Shown here: positions 34,215 through 47,300 of the stretch, piece after piece
How positions within the stretch are numbered: position 1 is the first letter of the stretch
Layout of the letters: each line of letters opens with the position of its first letter
DNA from: Phymorhynchus buccinoides
Lineage: Eukaryota > Mollusca > Gastropoda > Neogastropoda > Raphitomidae
NCBI GenBank assembly: GCA_017654935.2
Contig: CM065682.1
Location: 78,058,765 to 78,122,764, forward strand
Direction of reading: 5' to 3'
DNA length: 64,000 nucleotides
The notes under the pieces: generated by a model
What the model was told of the DNA's origin: nothing
The model's database searches: none
The model's input: the letters and a program-made list of their open reading frames with translations, nothing else
Position numbers and translations under genes: made by a program

Positions 34215-35345
34215 CTGCATGACTTGAAACGAATAATACAAAATATATTCATGAATATGACATCCATTATTTCATATCTAGGTTAGTTCCTATGCATGAA
34301 AATACACTACATAATACAACAGAACTTCTGTAACAAGACCTTCAAAAATCATCGAAAATAAGGTCGTATGTGGGATGGAGTCTTATAAGGGGGGTCCCAC
34401 TGTATAAAGACGTCTGCCATCTGCTATGACACAACATTCCTTCAAAACTTTAGAAGAAAACAATACACTACAGCTATAACACACACAAATTACCAATTGT
34501 ATTTTATGAACTTAAACTGAACCTGAAAATGTATCTCAACTTTATCTCAAAATATTTCAAGTTTATCTCTAATTTATATTTAGCCTCTAAGCCGTGGGAA
34601 TACCACGGGGGGGGGGGGGGGTACAAATAGTTCCCCATCTTCTGGAAGTAAATAAAACTTTACACATGTCTACAACATAAAGGATTTCAACACATTCCAT
34701 CTGGAGAAATCCTGGTATCTTATGCATTGTCACTATTCACAAGCATTTCAAGATGGGGTATCTTTATTTTTTCCCCCCATTTTTTCAAGATGGGGTATCT
34801 TCATTTCTGTCCCCAATTTTGTTGTTGTCTTTTTGCTCTAACTATGAAACAGAATAACAAAAAATATATTCATGAAAATAACACATCCATTACTTCATTC
34901 CATACCTAGGTTAGTTCCTATGCATGAAAATACACTACATAATACAGTGGAACTTCTGTAACAAGACCTTCAAAAATCATCGAAAATAAGGTCATATGTG
35001 GGATGGAGTCTTATAAGGGGGGTCCCACTGTATAAAGACATCTGCCATCTGCTATGACACAACATTGCTCCAAAACTTTAGAAGAAAACAATACACTACA
35101 GCTATAACACACACAAATTACCAATTGTATTTTATGAACTTAAACTGAACCTGTATCTCAACTTTATCTCAAAATATTTAAAATTTATCGCTATTTTATA
35201 TTTAGCCGTTTAGCCGTGGGAATACCACGGGGTGGGGGAGGGGATTGTACAAATAGTTCCCCATCTTCTGGAAGTAAATAGAACTTTACACAATAAACTT
35301 CAACACATTCCATGTGGAGAAATCCTGTTATCTTAGTAAGTGTTG
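34215..35345. repeat. Direct segmental duplication of ~500 bp, each half with a Tigger-like MITE
   Basis: About 34250-34730 and 34875-35345 are near-identical over long stretches (for example ACACACAAATTACCAATTGT and GGTTAGTTCCTATGCATGAA in both). Each contains a short MITE (34319-34402 and 34945-35030) and the 5' scrap of the poly-C/GAA family with a G run. Confidence 0.9.
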
Positions 35346-35439
35346 TCACTATTCACAAGCATTCCCAACCAGGAATCCCTTGAGGTTGTCAGGGGAAGGC
35401 TAGAAAACGACTACACTCTGGGTCTTCATACATTAGTGT

Positions 35440-35670
35440 CAGCCAGATCATGACATTATTGGAACTGTGTCTCACAAGTACATATTTCATGTACAAGGGG
35501 GGATTTATCAACAGACTCAGGGAGCAGCCATGGGCTCCAGTTTCTCCAGTGGTAGCCAACTTGTTTATGGAGCACTTTGAGAAGGAAGCACTCGAGTCAC
35601 CTCAGAACCCACCCACCCTCCCTATGGTGCAGGTACGTTGACGCAGAAATGGAGGACAACTTTAGTAGCA
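35440..35670 (+). pseudogene. Penelope-like element RT fragment
   Basis: The frame reads LLELCLTSTYFMYKGGFINR, then APVSPVVANLFMEHFEKEAL, followed in the next frame by RYVD. This resembles the Penelope RT block (G-S-P-x-S-P-x-x-A-N-L-F-M-E) and the start of its catalytic YxDD. It is short and frame-broken. Confidence 0.6.
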
Positions 35671-35789
35671 GCATCGTAGAAATGGAGAAGGACAACTTCA
35701 CTGAACACCGAAATTCCATCAACCCCCATATCCAGTTCACATGTGAAACTGAAACATGGACGAGACAGCAAAGGGCCAGGCAGCACGTT

Positions 35790-36400
35790 ATGTTGCCAGG
35801 GGCTACAAGTCCAGGAAACCAGGCGGCGTGAGTGATATGCTCAGGGAACTAGGTCAGCCTCCTCTGGAGGAAAGACGCAGGCTATTTAAGACAGTTGATG
35901 GTTTCTGCTATATAAGATAGTTGAGGGCCTCTCCCTACAGGAACGTTCCTTACTCCGGCCTCCACAAATCGTCGCAGGATGAAGCCGAACAGATTCAAGG
36001 GGTTCCAAACAACCAACGTCTTGGAAAGACAGTGGACCTGAATTACGTGGTCTTCCCATATCTCAAACATATGCCGTAAAGCTGGATCGACCCTAGGATT
36101 CCTCCGCCGGAACCTCCGGAATTGTCCTAGAGAATGCAGGCGCCTGGCGTACATGGCATTGGTCCGATCCAGACTGGAGTACAGTGCAACGGTGTGGGAT
36201 CCGTACCAGAGCCAGGACATTGAAAGGTTGGAGAGAGTTCAGCGCCAAGCAGCACTCTTTGTAGCCAGGGACTACAAGTCCATGAAACCAGGCTGCGTGA
36301 GTGGCATGCTCAGGACACTAGACCTGCCTCCCCCGGAGGAAAGATGCAGGCACTCAGCCTCTTCTATATCTCTGCTTCAGACACATATAGAAGTACCATT
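35790..36400 (+). pseudogene. Jockey-like LINE C-terminal fragments
   Basis: STLGFLRRNLRNCPREC, LVRSRLEYSATVWDPYQSQD and RVQRQAALFVARDYKSMKP are the standard post-RT block of Jockey LINEs. A second partial copy (GYKSRKPGGVSDMLRELG) lies just upstream at 35800-35885. Confidence 0.88.
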
Positions 36401-36899
36401 TTTACAGCAAAATGGGTAGTATGGGTTAAGAATATTCTACATTATTTGCAATGTTCCCATACTTGTTCAAACACTGAATTGATGAGAAGCTAACCGCAGT
36501 CTCGATGCCAATTTTCATTGGATGATATTAATCAAGGCTTAGTGTTACTGACCATTATCACAAGTAAATGCAACGTTGTTGCAACATATTGCAAACTACC
36601 TAGATAATATTTGGTGTCTAGCACACAGTACATAAGAGATGGGTTTTTTCTCTCTCAAAGCAACGCCAACATTTTTCATGGCTTAATTTACAGTTGATCC
36701 AACTTTGTCATTTGGAGAAGATTTGGGTTTCCAAGACAATTTTCAATTTAATAAATGTGTAGTTTACCGACTTCAAAATGCATAGTTATACTCAACTATG
36801 CGTAGTTGAGTAGCTTGGCCAAAAATGTGTAGTTTTCTATGGTCAAACCACAGTGTTGGCAGGCCTGCACTTCTGCCAAACACATGTCCATAGAATATC

Positions 36900-37160
36900 A
36901 ATTCTGGAACACACATCAGTCTTTCTTCAGCTTTGCACCAAACAGGAGGCACTTGTACCTAAAAAGTCCCACATTAGTTGAAAAGGTTCTGATGTACCAG
37001 CTTTCTTCACTCAGTTCTAACTGGTGGTATGCAGATGAGAGGTCAAGTTTGCTGAATACCATGGATCCATTCAACTCTGATATGACACCGTCAAGACTCG
37101 GCATGGGGTGCTTCTCCCTAGGTAGCGATAGCCTGATTTGTTTGTCGCATATCAAAACAG
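36900..37160 (-). pseudogene. Ty3/gypsy reverse transcriptase fragment
   Basis: The minus strand reads LPREKHPMPSLDGVISELNG, SMVFSKLDLSSAYHQLELSE and TFSTNVGLFRYKCLLFGAKL. This is the classic gypsy RT block (F-x-K-L-D-L...Y-H-Q and the T-F...G-L-F-R-Y segment). The YxDD box and everything else are missing. Confidence 0.92.
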
Positions 37161-37482
37161 TGTACATAGGGGTCTTGCTGTGCCATTTCTGGCAACACAC
37201 ATGGTCAGAGTGCAACGTGTAAGTTTGTCGCATATCAAAACAGTGTACATAGGGGTCTTGCTGTGCCATTTCTGGCAACACACATGGTCAGAGTGCAACG
37301 TGTAAGTTTGTCGCATATCAAAACAGTGTACATAGGGGTCTTGCTGTGCCATTTCTGGCAACACACATGGTCAGAGTGCAACGTGTAAGTTTGTCGCATA
37401 TCAAAACAGTGTACATAGGGGTCTTGCTGTGCCATTTCTGGCAACACACATGGTCAGAGTGCAACGTGTAAGTTTGTCGCAC
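37141..37482. repeat. 83-bp tandem repeat, four copies, derived from the gypsy fragment
   Basis: Units begin TTTGTCGCATATCAAAACAG at 37141, 37224, 37307 and 37390, with a partial fifth. They are identical or nearly so. Because 83 is not a multiple of three, the PYVHCFDMRQ peptide shifts frame in each copy. Confidence 0.95.
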
Positions 37483-37772
37483 TGTTAACGAAGAAGAACA
37501 TAGTGTGAAAGGGAAGGTAGGTCACTCTAAGGTGGCAGGATATGTGTTCACCTGCCAATTCAATTAGAAAACAAGAGGCAACGCCTTCAAGGCTAACTCA
37601 AACAGGAACATGTGGGACAACAACAAACAAAGATTGAGGGGGGTGTCTAAAGTACAAGATTGCCAATAAATTTTAAAGTACAAATGAAACTATTGTTAAT
37701 GAATTCAACTAAAAAAAAAAAAAGTGCCCGTGCTCAGAATCAGACCCGGAACTAGAGTGAGCCAAGGACAGT

Positions 37773-38397
37773 CTAACATGTGAATAATTGGGGCATATCA
37801 TCCCTCAGTTTTTTTGCCCATTGATCGAAAGGTGGATCAGTGTATGCACACCATCTGTACCTCTTCAGGATCCTGTGGTGAACTTTATCAAACTGCCTGT
37901 CTCTCTGACATTTGGCACATATGACGCCTTCCCTGTGTGGCCTTGGTGCACCCTGCTTCGAGTGCCTGTAAGCAGTTGCTTTAGGCACGTTGGTTGACAA
38001 GGGCTGGCTTTGGTCAGGAGGTGGCAGTTGCTGTGCAGGCTGAGGTGGTACAGACAGTGGCACCGATAAATGACGGACTTGCTTTGGAACATTTACTAAA
38101 ATCAGTTGGGGCTGCACACTTGAAGCAGTGGGTGCGGGAATGTACATAATTTGAGACCCAGGTGCTGGTCCAGGGGCAATGGGTGTAGCCGTGGTGATTG
38201 GTGACGTCTTCTTCAAGGTCTTTCCCTGACCTGTCGTGCTTGGGGGTAGAGAGTGCTTAAATCTAAGCCCCTCACCCTTGTCCAGGGTGTGTTGCGGTGG
38301 TCTTGCTAACGGAGTTGTGGTGCTGTGGCCAGCCAACTGCCGTTGAAGACCGGTTAAACGAAAGTTGATCTCCCTTTGCTGTTCTCGCTTCTGGATC
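37773..38397 (-). CDS. Transposase exon 14 (last): Pro-rich linker and C-terminal Cys motif
   Basis: Residues about 1214-1421. It starts IQKREQQREINFRLTGLQRQ, has a long Pro/Thr/Gln-rich low-complexity stretch, and ends GVICAKCQRDRQFDKVHHR, ILKRYRWCAYTDPPFDQW and the stop. The acceptor is GACTTCAG. The CxxC near the end may bind zinc. Confidence 0.85.
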
Positions 38398-41300
38398 CTG
38401 AAGTCATAAATAATTTGAACAATGTAAACATTAGTAACTCTTCCCTTTTTAATACGTCGCAAGATTTAATGTGGTGACAGCCCCGACATGGCCTTATTTG
38501 TCTACGGGGCTATAATTTTAATCTTAACTCACTCTTTACTGGCTGATTGCTTCCCTTTACAACCCTTCAATACTAATGTACGCTATAGCGTACATAGCGT
38601 TTAGCCATTCACAATTCACAACTCTGCGAAGCCATGCAACCCAAACCGGTATAGAAGTGTTCCTTTACGGTCCCTTAACTCTCTTGTGCGGTGAACGGTC
38701 GTGAACGTTCAAAAAAAAATCGGATCGGAAACGTCTAGAACGTTCGGGAACGTACGGATTCCACGTGGCCGGTTTGGGCGCTTCCATTTTGTTTCTATCA
38801 CATGGCAGTCACGTGAGCGCTTCAGCCTCGCTTTCGCTGTAGATTACACTTCCGTCCTGTTGCTTGCAATGGCTTCTAGGCCGATTGGTTTGAAAGATAT
38901 GAATTTTTGAAAATTAGTGACCGACTTCAGCATTTTCGCGATTTTTCCAATATGGATGATGAACAGTTATGGCGTCCATTGACTGAGGAAAGCGATGAAT
39001 AGTCCTATTTTTGTGAAAGATGGGACTTATGAGATCGCGAAGTGATGAGTAAGGAGTGTATTCTGACCTATTTCGGCAGCGAGCTTGTTTTTGTTCGATC
39101 GATGCGAATTTTTGAAGTCGTGTTACTGACATCAGCATTTTCCCGACTTTTACATCATGGATGATGAATCGTTATTGCATCCACTGAGTGATGACAGCGA
39201 TGAAAATTCCTTTTTTTGTGAAAGATAGGAATTATAAGATCGTGAAGTGAAAGGGTAAGTGAATGGTTTTGATCTACATTTCCATTTCAGTCGTCTTAGG
39301 CTTCAACAGTCTGCAAAAGTAGGCAGTGAATGACTAGTGAATGCAGTTTGCGAATACACTTTGGCATTTTGATTTTTTTTGTGGAGCCATGCATCCCCAT
39401 AACATCTTGAAATTCCTTTTGCAACTCAGACAGACATCTCGGCAACACATTCAAAACAAAAAAAAACACAAAATCTGGTAGGGTATATTTTATTTTATTA
39501 TTTTTCTGACGCTACCCCCCTTTTGTACGGAGTGACATCCCTTGGGTTAGGATTTCAGAGGTGATTGAGAGCACAGAGCGTCAGGCACAAGAGGGTTAAT
39601 AGTTTTCAACCAATAAAATCACTTCCAGTCTATTCGAAGTACCGCAATGAATGAAAACGAGTCACTACCCATCTGTTCGTCTTCTTTGTTATGTTTTTTT
39701 AAAATCTGCTAATAATCAAAATTTTACTTTGAAATTATAACATATGCTAGCTTTTATTATTATAAACAATACCACACATTTTCTAAACTGTGTGGTTAAG
39801 CATTAATTTTTAAATGTTTTTTATGTAATGATGCAAACCCGCCTAGTATGAAACGTTTGTGCGTGACATGTACGCTATAGCGTACAGTTTTTATCAGTAG
39901 CTCTTACCCCCCAAAATAGTATAATTATGATGGCTTAAGACTTTAGACCTTTCATCGCCACTGTCGCCTCTTCGCACCAAAATGAGCCATGTCACTAAAA
40001 GGCATCAAATGAGGGTCTGGTATCCAGTGACATTATGTTCTTAATTTTGGGAGGTAAGGACAGGCCCTATTTTATGCATGTCACAGAGGAATCCCCAATA
40101 TTGCAGACAAAATCCTTTCTCTGCCTGGGTATATTTTAGGGTAAATTTAGGTTGAGGAATGGCTAGCGTTGAAAGTGTTAAAGGTAAGCTTAGTGAAATA
40201 CCAGGGGGTATTGTCCCCAGGCAACCCCAAGGCCAATGGTGACGTTTTTGTTAAGCAGACGAAGATGTGGTATTGTCAGTAACACCCACCTTCTAAACTC
40301 TAAATGAGTAGCTTCAAAGTGAAATGTGTAGTTTGAGGTAAAACTCTTTAGTGTCATTTAACGGGCAGGCAGTCACATTAACCCTTTAAGTCCTGATGCT
40401 CTGTGCGCTCAGTCACCTCTGAAATCCTAGCCCAAGGGACGTCACTCCGTACAAAAGGGGGGGTAGCGTAAAAAATAAAATAAACAAAATATCCAAACAG
40501 ATTTTATGGTGTGGTTTTTTTTTTAATGTGTTGCTGAGATGTCTGTCTGATTTGCAAAATTAATTTCAAGATGTTATGGGGATGCATGGCTCAACAAAAT
40601 CAAAATGCCAAAGTGTAGTCGCAAACTGCATTCACTAGTGATTCACTGCCTACTTTTTGCAGACTGGTGAAGCCTAGACGACTGAAATGGAAATGTATAT
40701 CAAAATCATTCACTTACCCTTTCACTTCACGATCTTATAATTCCTATCTTTCACAAAAAAGGGAATTTTCATCGCTGTCATCACTCAATATTCGATTACC
40801 CTGCCACGTGAGCAATCACACTCTGACTTCGGAGGATTTTGGACTGTTGATGTTATGCTAGGAGCTTGCCATGGCTAAACACAATCCCTGCATAACTATG
40901 CATAGCATAACAACATTTTGATGTAGCCTTGGTGTTCTAGCTTATGTCAATTGGTCTGACACAGCCTTATGCCAAGGTGTGTTATGAATATAATGATGTT
41001 ACTAACCAGTTGCTCAGCAGTTTCTGGTTGATGTTAGCGAGCAGGAGAAGGCCTCTGGCTGGGGAGTTCTCTAGCAGAGACAGTAGTTGCCGATACGCAT
41101 CAGACACCAGTGCCAGGCGCGATTTCTTGACCTGCGCTGTGGTCACTGGATACAGGTGTGCGTCAAACACCCTGCCAACTACTGCCTCTGTAAGCCTGTT
41201 GACGCTGGGGTCATGGCCCGGGGAACCCAAACCAGCGAAGGTTCTGCGAACAAGGAAAACACGTGCACACACACACACAAGTCAAACACGTTTGCAATTA

Positions 41301-44300
41301 TAAAAATATTTCTACCTACGATAAAACAAAAAAACACCCACAAAAACAAGAAGCTTTTTGTTGCTTATATGGGCATTTTCGGCTTTCTCTCACATCTAAG
41401 CAAAACCTTTGTCAGCCACTAGCACCTGACCAAATCAGGAACGAAAATATTTATACATAAACATTAGGTTAAACAGTAATATCCAGCTGAAATAAAACGC
41501 TGCACTTACTTCCTGGCAAACTGCAAGCCTGGCACATCCAGGTTGTGGCCCTTGACCCGCCTGAAGTACCCTGTGTTGCCCGTCTTCTGGGCTCTTTCGG
41601 GACAGACGACAGGGTCCTTGTCGACCTGGTCAAGGTCACCATGGAGTTTCTTGATTTCATCCACCTCCCCTTGACTCAGTGCAGAGTTGTGGCAGAGTGA
41701 CACAAGGTACCTTGCCAAACTCTGCACCTTGTTATAGCCCGGCCTGTTGTCTGGTCCATAGCAGACCTGGTTTAATATTTCAATGTGGAAACATTATTCC
41801 AATGAACATATTACACGTAGTGACATACTCGACATTAGTGTAAATGTACACACAAAGTTTCAATTCAATGGGACAGCTAATAACACTTTTACCTTGTGTT
41901 TTTATCCCTTTTTAATACATGTCGTAATATTTAACGTGGTGACAGCCCTGATATGGCCTTAGTTGTCAACGGGGCTATAATCTTAATCTAATAACATGAT
42001 TCTTCTTCTTCTTCATTGATCGCTCAGTTTCCTGTCAATTATGAGTGCTGATGCATCATGCTGCCGTTATCGTCTAACTAAAAAGATAGTTTGGTCCAGC
42101 ATGTCCGTCTTCGGCTGGAGAAGAATTTCTTGAAAAAAGGTGGTGAGTGGATGGGTTAGGCAGAAAGATAGTACATGACAGTAAGCAAAGGGAAAAGGCA
42201 GAGTCAAAGAGAGACAGACTGAAGGAAGGTACATGCACAGAACTTCCAGAAGGTGGAAGAACTATTTGTGTAAAAGAACCCCCAGTATCCCCTAGGGGAG
42301 ACACTAATGATAAATTATGTCCACTATTTATAGTAAAAAGAATACTGAGAGAAAAATGCAAAAGAAAAAATATCTTACTGCAGAAGAGGTACAAGATTCA
42401 GGCTGTGCTGATGTGGACGACTGTGGGCAAAGGCGCTTAGCAGGCACCTCTCCTGAATCTTGAGGCAGGAGAGTACGCTTACTGAGCGCACACTGCCTGG
42501 CTGCAGGCTGGTAGTCTGGAGGGGACTTCTGAGAGGAGCTGGCAGGAGGAGGTGCAGCAGACGATGCAGTATCTGCAGAAGACGCCTGCCTAAGGGTAAA
42601 GGACCTTTTGCACACATCATCCAGCACTTTCTCCGCTGAATGATGCAGGAGAATGGAGGCTGGGCTGACGGTGTTGTCTTCTGCAGTATCTGCATCGTTT
42701 GAGGCTGCTGCTGGATCGTCCCAAGTTTCAGGAACTTCCACCTCCTCTCCCCTCTCCAGAGCCTCCTCAACTCGCCTTTCATCGTCATCTGCTTCTTGCC
42801 TCAGAGCCCTGACAGTCTGATCTGTCAGGTACTGAAGGCCAATCAGCTCACCTGTGCAAAAATGTAATCATATAATTACAGGTAATTCGATGAAAATAAA
42901 CTATAAATAATAGTTAGACTAAACTTATAGAAGAGAACAAGATGGGAACACCGTGGATCTGCAGGCCGTTCTCATGCCTGTTTTTGTGTGACTGAGGAGG
43001 AAGGAAAGGGAGGAGAGGGGTGTGTGTGTGCGTAACTTTTGCTACCAATGGGTTTAATGTGTGCTAACTGCATGGGCACACAGGACCTCAGTTGATCGTC
43101 TTATCCAAAAGGCTTCACGTTCATACCATAAGGCCTAGTGCAGAGTGAGAGGAATAATCCCATGTGCCCAGGTTTGAACTCAGGTTCATCGTGCTCGAGG
43201 CGAAATCAGAATTTGCCAGCTGTACGCAGCGGGGATACCAGTGAAAATACATACTAATACATACCTTATATAGTTATAGTGGTCTGACGGCAACAGTTTC
43301 TAAACTATGAGCACGGACCAGGAGCCCCCTCAGTTCTAACTCTCTGTCTCACTGTGATATTGGCCCTTCAAAATGTTACATGCAGCATCTTATAGAACTG
43401 AGACTACAAAATAACCTACCCACACAAACACAGAGAGAAAAATAACAAAAAACACAACAGATATGATAGATTTGTTCTTTGGGATGTATCTGTTATATTC
43501 ACATTCAGAAAGATGAATCCATGTTAATCATGATACCTCACCTGTATATGGACGTGGCGTCCTGGAGGGCACTGCACATTCCCCGAACACAGAGCAGCTC
43601 AGGTCGTTGAGGGCAGCCTGGAGAATGCCGCTGTAGTTGTGCAGCCCTTTCACCTGTCCCACAGCAGCATCAGCACGGTCCTGGTTCCACCTGTAGAGGC
43701 CATCCAGCAGGTAGACCTGGAAGTGCAGGCCACTGGCACTGGTGCCTATAACAGCCAAATATCAAAATACTGAAACAAACGCCATGGCTGAAATAGGGAA
43801 GCAGAGACGATCCTTAAAGAAGTGCGTTTTCTTATATCAAAAGGTAGTGAAAGAATAACTGTACCGGGGATGAACCTGTTGAGATGCAGGTGGAACGACT
43901 CCAGCGACGTGGATCCCCGGGCACAGCGGTACGTCTTGAGGCTGTGACCTGCCTTGGTCAGTGACCCTGTTTCCAGGTACAGCAGAACACCTGGAGGGTC
44001 CTGGAGACATGGCAGGTGGCGAGCCTCTATCCTCCAGATGGCCCAAACCTCCTCCTTGTTGAGAAGAGGCTGACCAAGGGAGTTTGTCGCAGCCGCACTG
44101 GTGTACAGTCGGAGGAGCTCCTCAATGTGTTGGCTCATGGCCTCCACACTGCGAGTCATCCTCCGACAGTGCAGTGCCATCTCCCTGTTGGTGACAGCCT
44201 CCACCACGTCCTCTTCGGAGGGGTCAGCGAAGCCCCGTAGCTGCATCTCGGACCTAAAAGCAAAATACTAATTATAATGCAATGTATCTATAGTATTATT

Positions 44301-47300
44301 GGAACTATAAGGCGCACCCCCCCAAATTTTACACAAAATTCAGATTTTGTTATATTTTCTTACCATTTTATTACTCAGATTATAAGGCCCAGGGGTCTCA
44401 CTCTCAGCCTGGGGGAAAATTATCGCCTTATAGTCTGAATAATATGCTACACTCTATTCTTACTGAATGAGCCTTTCTATTATTTTTGACGACACGAAAG
44501 GGCAATAATGTTAGGACCGAGTTGCCCATGCCAACTAGTGACAAGTCAGGGGCAGATAATTTTTTGTGGCTAGTTACTACTACTTCATGACATTGACAGG
44601 CAAGGGCGATTATGTAGGTGGTGCACACATCTCAGTGCACTAGACAGGGGCAGACAATGTTTCAGAATAAAGCCTCATTGAATTATACTTACTGCATACT
44701 ATTTATAATCCAAAGTATTTAAATCACAAACAACAAAATACAGATTTTTACCTTTTGGCTGATACCATGTCTTTTCGAATAAATTTAAAATGTCAATGTC
44801 ACAGCGGTTTCATACAGATACATATATAATATATGCATTCATTTTTGCTTTCTTCCTATGTCACCATGTGCTTCCTTTTTCAAAATACATAAAACACTTT
44901 TGCGCAAAATACAGGAATTATTGCATACAATTATTTGAATAATACTGTACCTTTTCGCCATCTTCAGCATCTTCATGTCGTTGCTGTCCCATTCAAAGAT
45001 GGACTGGGAAAGGCCAGACATGAAGGGGGCATACAGGATGTGGGCCTCGGTGTACACACCCCGAGCAATCCGCCTCATGAAGTGCCACACATCGAGGCGG
45101 ATGCTCAGGGCAGGCCAGGCCTTGAGGAAGACACGACTGGGGGCATCGTCTCCACAGCAGAACCGGTCCACATACAGGGCCTTGGGTGGATCCTCGTTGG
45201 CTCTGCTGTAGCGGTCAACAATACCCTCAGCCATCTTCTGAAGGTGTGGGCCTTCTCCAGTCGTTGCCACGCTCATCAAGACCTGGCCGTACTCGTTGCC
45301 CACGTTGGTGACCCAGGCAGCCGTGTCGCGGAACTCTCCCGCTAACTTCTTGGCAATCTGTTAGGCAAAGACACAATTGTTATGTGGACATTGTAATTGT
45401 TTCTTATTATGTTAGGGTTTGCTTAACAATAATAAATACAGTAGAACTAGAACCTCCAAATTAAGGTCTTAAGAGGGAAGGAGTTGTACAAGGGAGGTAA
45501 TTTTAATACTTACAAAGAAGGGCAATGTTTCATAGAAGTAGCTCTCAAGTCGGAGGGAGTCTTATTTTATAAGGGGGTCTTGCAAGGGAGGTTCTACTGT
45601 ACATCTGATCACCACAATTTTCGTTTTATATTCTGTCAAATATGATATATAATTTCTGTTATTTAAAGAACTGTAAGCACTATTTTAAAAAATACAATGA
45701 CTATTAGGCCCCCCAAAAATTATGTCTGTTTGGGGTTTCATCAGATTGAAAAATAGGTTAGGTAGGTAGGTAGGTACTAGGCTTTTTTCTTTTTTTTTTA
45801 ATCTTGTGTTCGGTCCATGTGTGTGAACATATTTATATATTTTGATAAAACAAAACAGTATACTTTTGCACGTATAATGTTTTATGTTTCTGTTTGCTCG
45901 CTTACTTTCGTTTTCTTTTTTTCCCATTCATCAAAAAAGAAGTTTAGGGTCGGCAGCCAAAATCTAGGGTAGGTAGGGAAACAGGAAACCAACATATTTT
46001 TGTGTGTGCCTTACATGGGTTATGCTTACATTGACTGATTGTAAAGATTTGACTACACATGGGAGTAATTGTACGCAAATGTGTGCAACTAGTTACCACG
46101 CACAAAATGGGCTTTACCTTCTTCGTGGAGTCCATCTTCAGGACAGACCCAAACACTGATGTAGCAGCAGCCAGACAAGCATCCATCCGGCCCAGAAAGT
46201 CTCGCACATACACTTTCTGCAGCCATACGAGCTTGGGCACTGAAGGCTCGGATGGTGGATGCTCTGGCTGCTCGTGTCGCAAAAGCTGCCGCACGCTGTC
46301 AGGACGCTGGTAGTCCTTCACAGCCGTGAGGTACTGGATCGACTTTGCCATCCATGCCTCACTGTGCTGCTCCTGCAGACTCACTGCAAGCCGTGATGGG
46401 CTGTTCCCCAGGCTTCGCTGACGCAGCAGGCGGACCAGACGCCAGTCAGCGGCATACCGGTATGTCAGCAAGGCCGGAAACTGAGTTCGATGGCCAACAT
46501 CCATCTGGTCCAGCACCTCGTCGCTCCAGCTGATGATCTTGCGATCCTTCTGGCAGTGGCGGCAGTCGTACACCTCACCAGCAAGGTAGTACGTCTGGTC
46601 AATGTCAAACACCTGATGTGCAATAACAATCATAAAAATAAGAAGGGAACTGATGATCACCATAACACTAAAAATTATAATAACAAACTAAACTAACAAA
46701 AATTACGCTTCTGTGTTATCCAGTTTTTATAAATCATCCTGCTGCATGTCACTTCCAAGAGAGATCACCTGTTACCAGAATTTCATCAGTAGTCCTGCTG
46801 CTTGTTGTTTCCAAGTGTTGTCACCTGTCACGAGAATTACAACATGTAGAAGACTGGAGACATTGGCTGATGTAGTAAGGCAGCCTCACATTCAGTTTAC
46901 CACAGAAGGACTGGTGTCAAAAACCACAGTCGCCACTGGGTAAACAGTAGGAGGGTTTGCCTATTTTTCTTCAGGTTCTGTCCTTTTTTAAAAATGATGG
47001 ATTAGTGGTGGCAGCAATGCAACCTGACACACATTCCATTTCATGCAGCAATAGGAGCACAGCAACGAAACAAAAAAGAGAAAAGAAGAAGTGGTGGCGT
47101 AATCGGCTGTTCCTCAAGGACCCTAACTTTTTATCTGCTACATGAACGACCTGCCCGATACCGTCAGGTCAACAGTCAGGTTGTTTGTGGACCATTATCC
47201 CCTCTACAGGGAGATGAACACCTTCCAGGATTACTTCGCTCTACAAGAATATTTGAAACAACTGGAAACCTTGGCCAAGACATGCGGCGTGCATTTCAAT

